Positions 47,033 through 55,043 of a stretch of DNA of 64,000 nt are shown here, in pieces (within the stretch, counting starts at the first letter, position 1; each line of letters starts with the position of its first letter). This stretch comes from Escherichia sp. E1V33. GTDB taxonomy: Bacteria; Pseudomonadota; Gammaproteobacteria; Enterobacterales; Enterobacteriaceae. Both the position numbers and the translations under genes were made by a program. The notes under the pieces are model-generated. The model ran no database searches. It worked only from the letters and a program-made list of their open reading frames with translations, and was not told the DNA's origin. The stretch is from positions 59,101-123,100 of the forward strand of contig NZ_RHJI01000003.1 in the NCBI RefSeq assembly GCF_004211955.1. The letters are read 5' to 3'.

Positions 47033-48502
47033 ATGAACAGTCATATCTTTTTAGTCGGCTTTATTATTTATGCCATCGCCATGATTTGGCTTGGTTGGTT
47101 TGTTTCTCGTAATCAGAAAAGCGGAGAAGATTTTCTGCTGGGCGGGCGTTCGCTGCCGCTGTTTCTGACGCTAGGTTCAACCGTTGCCACGATGGTTGGC
47201 ACGGGCTCCAGTATGGGCGCGGTAGGCTTTGGCTATAGCAATGGCTGGGCCGGAATGCTTTATGGCGTCGGTGGAGCTGTAGGTATATTGCTGGTGGCGT
47301 GGCTGTTTGCACCGGTACGTAAATTACGTTTTATGACCATGAGTGAAGAACTCTCTTATTATACTGGCGGTAGTCATTTAATTAAAAATATTGTCGGTCT
47401 GATGATATTTATTGCCTCTATTGGCTGGCTGGGAGCGCATATATTAGGTGGCAGTATGTATCTTGCCTGGGCGACGGGTATTGATCTTACTGTGGCAAAA
47501 TTAATTATCGCCTTAGCCTTTGCGATATACGTTATTATCGGCGGTTATTCGGCGGTAGTGTGGACAGATACCATTCAGGCATTAATTCTGTTCTTTGGCT
47601 TTATATTAATGGCTATTCTTGCCGTTGTTCACGTTGGCGGCTGGAGTGCGATTGAACAGGCGATGGACCCAAAAGCGATGAGCCTGTTTGCGATTGATAA
47701 AATGGGCGTGCTGCCTGCGCTTTCGCTGGCGCTGGTTATTGGTGTAGGTGTGCTGGCCACACCGTCTTATCGTCAGCGTATTTACTCAGGTAAAGATGTC
47801 CCTTCTGTACGCCGTTCGTTTGTCATTACTGGCGTGCTGTATCTGTTCTTCTCGATTCTGCCTGCCATTATCGGCATGGCGGCGTTCACCATGAACCCGA
47901 ATCTGGAAAACAGCAACTACGCCTTCTTGTTCGCGACCAGTTTCTTACCTGCCATTCTTGGGCTGGTGGTACTTATTGCCGGGCTTTCAGCCACCATGTC
48001 TTCCGCCAGCTCTGATGCCATCGCGGCGGTGGCGATTATGATGCGCGACGTCTACACCATGATTACCGGCAGAATGCCGCCGGAGAACAAAGCCATCACT
48101 TACTCACGCTGGATGTTGACCTTTGTTATTGGCCTGGCGCTGGTCTTTGCTCTGACCTCTAACGACATCATCAGCTACATTACCAAAATGATCTCGATGC
48201 TGATGTCCGGGCTGTTTATCTGCTCGATTCTCGGTCGCTTCTGGCTGCGTTTTAACTGGCAGGGGGCGCTGGCGGCGTTAGTGAGCGGTATGGTGATGTC
48301 AATTGTGGTGCTGATGAACGCCGACTGGCTGGCGTACTGGGGTAACCCGTGTATTCCGTCAGTGCTGGGCAGCCTGGTCGCTGGCGTACTGGTGACGCTG
48401 GTAACGCCAGCAAGCGAGGTCAGCCGGGAAGAAGCTCTGGCCATCATCACTAATGAGCGTGAAAACCAGAGTGTTGTGATCACCAAACCTGAAGAGGCAT
48501 AA
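47033..48502 (+). CDS. Sodium:solute symporter (SSS family)
   Basis: A 489-residue membrane protein with ~13 hydrophobic segments. GGRSLPLFLTLGSTVATMVG at residues 37-56 and GGYSAVVWTDTIQALILF near 170-187 are SSS hallmarks; the latter is the sodium-site region. ATMSSASSDAIAAVAIMMRD near 320 is the second signature. It is in the deacylase/RidA operon, so an N-acyl-D-amino acid or D-amino acid is the likely cargo. The gene is followed within 10 bases by the opposed RpiR-family gene. Confidence 0.9.
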   Translation: MNSHIFLVGFIIYAIAMIWLGWFVSRNQKSGEDFLLGGRSLPLFLTLGSTVATMVGTGSSMGAVGFGYSNGWAGMLYGVGGAVGILLVAWLFAPVRKLRFMTMSEELSYYTGGSHLIKNIVGLMIFIASIGWLGAHILGGSMYLAWATGIDLTVAKLIIALAFAIYVIIGGYSAVVWTDTIQALILFFGFILMAILAVVHVGGWSAIEQAMDPKAMSLFAIDKMGVLPALSLALVIGVGVLATPSYRQRIYSGKDVPSVRRSFVITGVLYLFFSILPAIIGMAAFTMNPNLENSNYAFLFATSFLPAILGLVVLIAGLSATMSSASSDAIAAVAIMMRDVYTMITGRMPPENKAITYSRWMLTFVIGLALVFALTSNDIISYITKMISMLMSGLFICSILGRFWLRFNWQGALAALVSGMVMSIVVLMNADWLAYWGNPCIPSVLGSLVAGVLVTLVTPASEVSREEALAIITNERENQSVVITKPEEA

Positions 48503-48511
48503 CCGATAGTG

Positions 48512-49375
48512 CTAATCGCCAAGTGGCTGGCGGTTAGCGCCACCCCGGTGGCTGTCTAATGCCAGTTTTATCCGCCGCAGGCGATCTTTCGCCTGCGCTT
48601 TATTTGCCATAGCCAGCTCTGTTGCCAGCACATCGATCATCGCGAGCATTGCGTAACGGGAAGGCGTGGGCTTAAAAATGTAATCACTTTCCTGAACCAG
48701 TAACGGCAATACCAGATCCACCTGTTCTGCCAGTGGTGTTTGTGCAGGCGTAATGGCGATAACACGAGCGCCATAATGACGGGCGATTGCGGCGCTTTCG
48801 ATGATTTCTGGCGTATAGCCACCGAGTGAAAGAACTATCACCACATCCTGCGGCATAACCGCTGAACACATCATTCTCATCATTAGTGAATCGTTCTGAC
48901 TGACCACTGGCAATCCCAGGCGGAACAGACGGTACTGGATCTCCTGCGAGCAGATGGTCGAACCACCGCCAGTTCCCAATGCAAGAATTTGCCGCGCCTG
49001 GCTTAACCAACTGACTGCCTGGCTGATGGCATTCATATCCAGCGAACGACGATGCGTTTCCAGCACGCTGATAATTGATTCGTAGATTCCCTGAACACCG
49101 TCAAGATCCGGTACATCGAGAATAAACCGCTGCCCGATGGCCAGTGACTGTGCCAGTTTGACTTTCAGCTCACGAACATCTTTGCAACCCAATGCTCGGG
49201 CAAAACGCGTAACCGACGCCTGGCTGGTTTGTGTTAACCGCGCCAGCTCGGCGATAGGCAGTTCCACGGCTGCGGAGACGTCATCAAGGATAAATTGTGC
49301 GATACGCTTTTCAGTGGCGGTTAACGCCATAAACCGTTCGGTAATGCAGGAGATGATATCGATGCTATAAGCCAT
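48512..49375 (-). CDS. RpiR-family regulator (HTH plus SIS domain)
   Basis: A 287-residue protein. The N-terminal HTH_6 domain is at 1-77 (LTQTSQASVTRFARALGCKD), and the SIS domain at ~125-260 (ILALGTGGGSTICSQEIQYR, then QDVVIVLSLGGYTPE). RpiR proteins usually bind phosphosugars through SIS; some control amino acid and D-amino acid genes. It converges on the symporter gene, so it probably controls the deacylase operon and the divergent deaminase. A palindrome lies just upstream of its start. Confidence 0.88.
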   Translation of the reverse strand: MAYSIDIISCITERFMALTATEKRIAQFILDDVSAAVELPIAELARLTQTSQASVTRFARALGCKDVRELKVKLAQSLAIGQRFILDVPDLDGVQGIYESIISVLETHRRSLDMNAISQAVSWLSQARQILALGTGGGSTICSQEIQYRLFRLGLPVVSQNDSLMMRMMCSAVMPQDVVIVLSLGGYTPEIIESAAIARHYGARVIAITPAQTPLAEQVDLVLPLLVQESDYIFKPTPSRYAMLAMIDVLATELAMANKAQAKDRLRRIKLALDSHRGGANRQPLGD

Positions 49376-49401
49376 GGGAGTATCACTGATTCAATAAAAA
49401 C

Positions 49402-49416
49402 TGGTACTTTGTACCA
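49402..49416. promoter_or_regulatory. Palindrome upstream of the RpiR-family gene
   Basis: TGGTAC-TTT-GTACCA, a perfect 6-bp inverted repeat with three-base spacer, lies 27 bases upstream of the regulator start. It may be its autoregulatory operator. Confidence 0.45.
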
Positions 49417-49498
49417 TAAAGAGTCGCGCCAGAGTGTGACCCTCATAAAAAATGTAAGTAAGCAGCGACAAAAAACAGCTCAACACCGCTTCAGATCA

Positions 49499-49525
49499 TA
49501 AAGTTTTCTACCACCAGGCCGACAA
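49499..49525 (+). promoter_or_regulatory. Sigma-28 (FliA) promoter of tsr
   Basis: TAAA at 49499-49502 and GCCGACAA at 49518-49525 are spaced by exactly 15 bases, matching the flagellar consensus TAAA-N15-GCCGATAA with one change. It lies about 33 bases upstream of the tsr start, with GGAGG in between. Confidence 0.85.
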
Positions 49526-49557
49526 CCTGAGTATCAGGTCTGGAGGAAAGAGAAACC

Positions 49558-51222
49558 ATGTTAAAACGTATTAAGATCGTGACCAGCTTATTGCTGGTTT
49601 TGGCCGTTTTTGGCCTTTTACAACTGACATCAGGCGGCTTGTTCTTTAATGCTTTAAAAAATGACAAAGAAAATTTCTCCGTTTTACAAACCATTCGTCA
49701 GCAGCAATCCACGCTGAATAGCAGCTGGGTCGCGTTGTTGCAGACACGTAACACTCTCAACCGCGCGGGTATCCGCTACATGATGGATCAGAACAATATT
49801 GGCAGCGGTTCAACCGTCACCGAGTTGATGCAGAGTGCCAGTATTTCGCTGAAGCAAGCGGAAAAAAACTGGGCGGACTACGAAGCGTTGCCGCGTGACC
49901 CGCGTCAGAGTGAAGCGGCAGCCACTGAGATCAAACGTAATTACGATATTTATCACAATGCGCTGGCGGAGCTGATCCAGCTGTTAGGCGCAGGCAAAAT
50001 CAATGAGTTTTTTGATCAGCCGACTCAGGGATATCAGGACGGTTTCGAGAAGCAGTATATGGCTTATATGGAGCAAAACGATCGTCTCTACGATATTGCC
50101 GTCAGCGATAATAATGCTTCCTACAGCCAGGCGATGTGGGTGCTGGCAGGCGTGTTGATCGTCGTGTTAGCCGTCATTGTGTCCGTCTGGTTTGGTATCA
50201 AAGCCTCTCTGGTAGCACCAATGAATCGCCTGATCGAAAGCATTTGTCATATTGCTGACGGGGATTTGGTAAAACCCATTGAGGTGGATGGTTCTAACGA
50301 AGTAGGACAACTGGCACAGAGTTTGCGTCATATGCAAAGTGAACTGATGCGTACTGTCGGAGATGTACGTAACGGTGCTAATGCCATTTATAGCGGTGTC
50401 AGCGAAATTGCCACGGGGAATAACGATCTCTCATCACGTACTGAGCAACAAGCGGCTTCACTGGAAGAGACTGCGGCCAGTATGGAGCAACTGACTGCAA
50501 CGGTGAAACAGAACGCCGAGAACGCACGTCAGGCCAGTCATCTGGCGTTAAGTGCTTCTGAAACCGCGCAACGTGGCGGCAAGGTCGTGGATAACGTGGT
50601 ACAGACGATGCGCGATATCTCCACCAGTTCGCAGAAGATTGCCGATATTATCAGCGTTATCGATGGTATTGCCTTCCAGACCAACATTCTGGCTTTGAAC
50701 GCGGCGGTTGAAGCGGCGCGCGCGGGTGAGCAAGGGCGTGGTTTTGCGGTAGTTGCGGGGGAAGTGCGTAACCTGGCGCAGCGTAGCGCCCAGGCGGCCC
50801 GTGAAATTAAAAGCCTGATTGAAGACTCAGTAAGTAAAGTGGATGTCGGATCTACGCAGGTCGAAAGTGCCGGGGAAACCATGACCGAGATTGTCAGCGC
50901 CGTAACACGCGTTACTGACATTATGGGAGAAATCGCTTCAGCCTCTGATGAGCAAAGCCGTGGTATTGATCAGGTTGGTTTAGCTGTTGTTGAAATGGAT
51001 AGAGTAACGCAACAGAACGCTGCGTTAGTGGAAGAGTCTGCTGCCGCTGCCGCCGCGCTGGAAGAGCAGGCCAGCCGTTTGACCGAAGCCGTGGCGGTGT
51101 TCCGTATACAACAAACGCAGCAGCGCCAGCATGAAGCTTTGCCAGTGGTAAAAACCGTCACGCCAGTTGCGTCGCGCAAAGTGGCAGTGGTGGATAACGG
51201 AGATAACTGGGAAACGTTTTAA
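49558..51222 (+). CDS. tsr: Methyl-accepting chemotaxis protein I, serine receptor
   Basis: A 554-residue chemoreceptor. Transmembrane helices are at ~8-30 and ~192-214. The periplasmic ligand domain keeps the serine-binding arginines R64, R69 and R73, and F152 and T156. The HAMP domain is at ~215-265, and the cytoplasmic hairpin has tip [20 protein letters not shown]. The NWETF pentapeptide at the C-terminus tethers CheR and CheB. There is a cysteine at residue 230 in HAMP; the K-12 receptor, as recalled, has none. The stretch near 528-545 is a few residues longer than in K-12. It is driven by a sigma-28 promoter. Confidence 0.98.
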   Translation: MLKRIKIVTSLLLVLAVFGLLQLTSGGLFFNALKNDKENFSVLQTIRQQQSTLNSSWVALLQTRNTLNRAGIRYMMDQNNIGSGSTVTELMQSASISLKQAEKNWADYEALPRDPRQSEAAATEIKRNYDIYHNALAELIQLLGAGKINEFFDQPTQGYQDGFEKQYMAYMEQNDRLYDIAVSDNNASYSQAMWVLAGVLIVVLAVIVSVWFGIKASLVAPMNRLIESICHIADGDLVKPIEVDGSNEVGQLAQSLRHMQSELMRTVGDVRNGANAIYSGVSEIATGNNDLSSRTEQQAASLEETAASMEQLTATVKQNAENARQASHLALSASETAQRGGKVVDNVVQTMRDISTSSQKIADIISVIDGIAFQTNILALNAAVEAARAGEQGRGFAVVAGEVRNLAQRSAQAAREIKSLIEDSVSKVDVGSTQVESAGETMTEIVSAVTRVTDIMGEIASASDEQSRGIDQVGLAVVEMDRVTQQNAALVEESAAAAAALEEQASRLTEAVAVFRIQQTQQRQHEALPVVKTVTPVASRKVAVVDNGDNWETF

Positions 51223-51236
51223 TTGCCATGAAAAAT

Positions 51237-51262
51237 GCCCGATAAGCGATGGCTTATCGGGC
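51237..51262. terminator. Terminator between tsr and lgoT
   Basis: GCCCGATAAGC-GATG-GCTTATCGGGC, an 11-bp perfect stem. On the minus strand it is followed by ATTTTTC, making a good intrinsic terminator for lgoT; it probably also ends tsr. Confidence 0.85.
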
Positions 51263-51271
51263 AAGGGAAAA

Positions 51272-52630
51272 TTACTCTTTATGTGGATCGCTAATTGGCT
51301 GATGTACCATGAAGATGTACGCCATCGCACCTGCCGCGGTGACACAACCGCAGATAATCAATGCCAGGCGAAACGAATTGGTGGTATCAACAATAAAACC
51401 AGTAACGACTGGCGCGAAAGAGGCGCAAATGAAGCTGGCAAAGTTCTGGATACTACCCACCGTCGCAGCCATGCGAGAAGCTACTGCTACGTGGACCAGC
51501 CCCCAGCCGGATGTTCCGGCAAAGTGCAGGAAGAACAGCGCCATGCCAATCAGCAGAACCGCTGTCATGGGCGTTGTCGCTTGTGGTACTACCAGAGTAA
51601 AGGCGGCTGAACAGAACATCCCGGTAACAATACATATCTTACGATTCTTAATCGGATCCATCCCCCTTTTGACCAGCCAGTCGGTCGCATATCCGTTGAG
51701 CAGCATCCCTGTTCCCCCAAACATAAAAGGTATTGCCGCCATCAAACCGGTGCTTTTTAAATCCAGGTGATAGACTGTTTGCAGGTAACCTGGCAACCAG
51801 GCAATGTACAGCCACCCTGCATAGTTCATACCACTGAAACCGAGCATCATTCCCCACATTGTGCGGTTACGAAACAGGCTGCGCCATTCGGCAAAATTGA
51901 GTGGATCGCGGCGGGTATTGACGCTACCGCTGTTAAGATAGGTTTGTTCAACGGCGGTCAGTGCTATCTGCTCACGGTTGCGATAGAGCATAAACCAGGC
52001 GATGGCGAGAAAAATGCCCAGTGTGCCAATGGAAATAAACATTCCACGCCAGCCGATGGCCAGCATCATCGCTGCCAGAATCGGTGGGCTTAAGGCAATG
52101 CCAAGGACGGAGGCCGCGTTGAAAAAGCCCATCGGACGCCCACGCTCTTTGATGTTGAACCAGTCGTTAATGACTTTGACACCACACGGATTCATCGGTG
52201 CTTCACCGAGTCCCATGCCAATACGTACCAGCACGAACTGTGTGAAGTTGTGTACCAGGCCAGACATTGACTGGAACAGCGACCAAACGATCATCCCTAG
52301 CCCAAGTATCAGTCGGGGGCCTTTACGGTCCAGCAGCACACCGCTGGGCAACTGCCCAATCCCGTAAGAGAGCGAAAACACGGAGAGCAACGCACCGATT
52401 TCGGTGGCGTTTAACCCCAGTTCTTGACGAATAGTTAAATTCGCAACTGACAGCGAGCTGCGATCAAGAAAGTTTATTACCGCTGCAACAAATAACAATA
52501 ACATGGCGATGGTTCTGATGCGTTTAATTCGGGGGCTGCATTGAGCTAATTTCTCTGGCTGCTCGGGTATATTTTCCGATAACGAACTAAACGAAGAGCG
52601 TGGTGCGATGGTAATATTTCCTTTTTTCAC
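51272..52630 (-). CDS. lgoT: L-galactonate transporter (MFS)
   Basis: A 452-residue major facilitator protein of the anion:cation symporter (ACS) family, with 12 hydrophobic segments. LDRKGPRLILGLGMIVWSLF is the motif between helices 2 and 3, and FVLVRIGMGLGEAPMNPCGV is in helix 4. In K-12, LgoT (YjjL) imports L-galactonate, to be oxidised by LgoD. Relative to the K-12 protein as I recall it, differences are frequent (estimated above 10 percent), more than in tsr or opgB, suggesting a diverged allele. The regulator lgoR lies upstream on the same strand. Confidence 0.94.
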   Translation of the reverse strand: MKKGNITIAPRSSFSSLSENIPEQPEKLAQCSPRIKRIRTIAMLLLFVAAVINFLDRSSLSVANLTIRQELGLNATEIGALLSVFSLSYGIGQLPSGVLLDRKGPRLILGLGMIVWSLFQSMSGLVHNFTQFVLVRIGMGLGEAPMNPCGVKVINDWFNIKERGRPMGFFNAASVLGIALSPPILAAMMLAIGWRGMFISIGTLGIFLAIAWFMLYRNREQIALTAVEQTYLNSGSVNTRRDPLNFAEWRSLFRNRTMWGMMLGFSGMNYAGWLYIAWLPGYLQTVYHLDLKSTGLMAAIPFMFGGTGMLLNGYATDWLVKRGMDPIKNRKICIVTGMFCSAAFTLVVPQATTPMTAVLLIGMALFFLHFAGTSGWGLVHVAVASRMAATVGSIQNFASFICASFAPVVTGFIVDTTNSFRLALIICGCVTAAGAMAYIFMVHQPISDPHKE

Positions 52631-52841
52631 GCCGGACTCCTGTATTCATATTTAATTATTGCGCAATAATATATTGCGCAAGGTTGATGTTAATGGCAGA
52701 TGAAAGGTATAAACTTTCACTACCGCTCACAAAAATATTTATAGTCGACTGATTGTGAGAATAAGTAAGCGGGAATTTTTCTGTGTTTATATTTTGATAA
52801 AACCGTGCGCAAGATAATGGATTGCTGTTTTTAATCTGTAC

Positions 52842-53756
52842 TTAATGAGAGAACCGTTTGTTCTTATTGATGGAGCGAATCATCGATTGTTTGGCTGAAT
52901 TTAAATGACTACGTAGTGTGATGATGGCATCCAGGTTACTACGGCATATCAAAGCGCATAGAATGGTCATATGTTCATCTATAGCAATAATCTTGCGCTG
53001 CTTGAGATCGCTTTCATCCCATTGCAGATGAAAATGAAAGATAACTGAGATTATTTCAAACGAGTGGTCAAAAAAGATATTATCGGTCGCTGAAAGAAGT
53101 AGGGCGTGAAAATCTCTGTCCAGTTGTGAGAACATGCGAAAGCTGCTGCCGATGTTGTCTCGTAGCATCCGGTGACGTTCGAGCATGGTTTTTGCCTCCA
53201 ACCAGCGTGGATCATTATCAGGCAGGTTGAGAAAATGCTTAATTGAGTGCGTTTCAAGCATTTCACGCAGTTCAAAAAGCTGTTCGGCGTAGGACTGGTC
53301 GAATGGCTTCATGCTCCACTGGCCGCGTTTTTCACTTTGAATGAAGTTATAACACCATAATTTTGAAATATATTTCCTTGCTGTCATTGAGCTAACTCCA
53401 GCCGCTCGTGCCAGTTGTAGCTCAGAAAAAGTTTCCCCAAGGAGTAACTGACGCTGATTTATCATCGTGAAAAAAAACTTCTCAAATACTTTATTTTGTT
53501 CATTCATCAAAGCGGTGGTACAGGCAAATCCGTCATTATGATCAGGTTTACGCGCGATGACGTATTCGTTTCCTGACTGGGCAATGACACCGCATTGATG
53601 TAAATGGCTAAGAATATGACGTACCGTAGTTCGACTGACACTGTACATTTCCGCCAGTGCGCTTTGCGAAGGGAGTGGGGAAGGGATATACCCACGAGCC
53701 ATATCATCAATGAACTGGTTAATCACACTGTGGCGCAAATTTTTCGAACGACTCAT
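52842..53756 (-). CDS. lgoR: GntR-family regulator of L-galactonate genes
   Basis: A 304-residue regulator with two winged-helix segments: a GntR helix-turn-helix at residues ~25-65 (LPSQSALAEMYSVSRTTVRH) and a second helix-turn-helix region near 110-145 (ARAAGVSSMTARKYISKLWC). An FCD-like helical ligand domain follows (~150-290). In K-12, LgoR (YjjM) is needed for L-galactonate growth. The gene is AT-rich at its start and divergent from lgoD across 139 bases. Confidence 0.92.
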   Translation of the reverse strand: MSRSKNLRHSVINQFIDDMARGYIPSPLPSQSALAEMYSVSRTTVRHILSHLHQCGVIAQSGNEYVIARKPDHNDGFACTTALMNEQNKVFEKFFFTMINQRQLLLGETFSELQLARAAGVSSMTARKYISKLWCYNFIQSEKRGQWSMKPFDQSYAEQLFELREMLETHSIKHFLNLPDNDPRWLEAKTMLERHRMLRDNIGSSFRMFSQLDRDFHALLLSATDNIFFDHSFEIISVIFHFHLQWDESDLKQRKIIAIDEHMTILCALICRSNLDAIITLRSHLNSAKQSMIRSINKNKRFSH

Positions 53757-53895
53757 ATTTTCCTCCTTGTCGCGCCATTAAAACCCGATTTAATACATTT
53801 TTATGTGTGTGTTTTCACAAAATGGATTTTACGTTGTGCTGGTGTTTTTTATTTTTATGAATATCTAAGAAAATGAAAAAATGGAGAGCAGAATC

Positions 53896-54918
53896 ATGTC
53901 TAAGATAAATATATTAATTTGTCAGAAACCAAAGGAGTTAGTCTGGAAACAACGTGAAATGCCTGTTCCTGGTGACAAAGAAGTATTAATAAGAATAAAG
54001 TCTGTTGGGATTTGTGGTACCGATATTCATGCCTGGGGTGGAAATCAACCATTTTTTAGTTATCCACGCGTTTTAGGCCATGAAATATGTGGGGAGATTG
54101 TTGGATTGGGAAAAAATATTGCTGATCTTAAAAATGGTCAGCAAGTTGCGGTTATCCCTTATGTTGCCTGTCAGGAATGCCCTGCGTGTAAAAGTGGTCG
54201 CACCAATTGCTGTGAGAAAATTTCGGTCATTGGTGTGCATCAGGATGGCGGATTTTGTGAGTATTTGAACGTGCCGGAGGCGAACATTTTGCCTGCTGAA
54301 GGCATTGACCCGCAGGCGGCAGCGTTGATTGAACCTTTCGCTATTAGCGCTCATGCGGTTCGTCGCGCAGCAATTGCGCCCGGTGAGCAGGTGCTGGTGG
54401 TCGGGGCGGGGCCAATTGGTCTGGGCGCGGCAGCAATCGCTAAAGCCGATGGCGCACAGGTGGTGGTGGCGGATACCAGTCCGGCGCGGCGTGAGCATGT
54501 GGCAACGCGTCTGGAGTTGCCCGTGCTGGACCCGTCAGCCGAGGATTTTGACGACCAGTTGCGGGCGCAATTTGGTGGTTCCCTGGCGCAGAAAGTGATC
54601 GACGCAACAGGTAATCAACATGCGATGAATAACACCGTGAATCTGATTCGTCATGGCGGCACGGTAGTATTTGTTGGCTTGTTTAAAGGCGAGTTGCAGT
54701 TCTCTGATCCGGAATTCCATAAAAAAGAAACCACGATGATGGGCAGTCGAAACGCCACGCTGGAAGATTTCGCGAAAGTCGGGCGGCTGATGGCGGAAGG
54801 GAAAATTACTGCCGACATGATGTTAACCCATCGCTATCCGTTCGCCACGTTGGCAGAAATCTATGAGCGTGATGTGATTAACAATCGTGAGTTGATTAAG
54901 GGCGTGATTACTTTCTGA
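53896..54918 (+). CDS. lgoD: L-galactonate-5-dehydrogenase
   Basis: A 340-residue zinc alcohol dehydrogenase. The catalytic zinc ligands are in GICGTDIHAWG and VLGHEICGE; the structural zinc cysteines are CQECPACKSGRTNC. The NAD site is VLVVGAGPIGLGAAAIAKAD. It oxidises L-galactonate to tagaturonate, which joins the hexuronate route. ATG 53896 is preferred to 53881: GGAG lies nine bases before it. The first ~75 codons are AT-rich and differ from K-12 at many residues, while the rest is near-identical, a sign of recombination within the gene. Confidence 0.95.
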   Translation: MSKINILICQKPKELVWKQREMPVPGDKEVLIRIKSVGICGTDIHAWGGNQPFFSYPRVLGHEICGEIVGLGKNIADLKNGQQVAVIPYVACQECPACKSGRTNCCEKISVIGVHQDGGFCEYLNVPEANILPAEGIDPQAAALIEPFAISAHAVRRAAIAPGEQVLVVGAGPIGLGAAAIAKADGAQVVVADTSPARREHVATRLELPVLDPSAEDFDDQLRAQFGGSLAQKVIDATGNQHAMNNTVNLIRHGGTVVFVGLFKGELQFSDPEFHKKETTMMGSRNATLEDFAKVGRLMAEGKITADMMLTHRYPFATLAEIYERDVINNRELIKGVITF

Positions 54919-54937
54919 TAATGCGAGTTGCCTTGGA

Positions 54938-54969
54938 GCGCCCGGGGAAGAGTTGGGCACTGTTTTTTT
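54938..54969 (+). terminator. Intrinsic terminator after lgoD
   Basis: A short GC stem (GCCC with GGGC) is followed by ACTG and a run of seven T residues, starting 20 bases after the lgoD stop. Confidence 0.6.
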
Positions 54970-54988
54970 CTTTTTCTCAATAATGTGT

Positions 54989-55030
54989 TGTAGGCTGGAT
55001 GCGACGCTTGCGCATCTTATCCAACCTACA
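54989..55030. repeat. REP element between lgoD and opgB
   Basis: It begins TGTAGGCTGGATGCGACGC and ends CATCTTATCCAACCTACA. This is a repetitive extragenic palindrome, between convergent genes. Confidence 0.88.
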
Positions 55031-55043
55031 AATCTGTCAGTGA

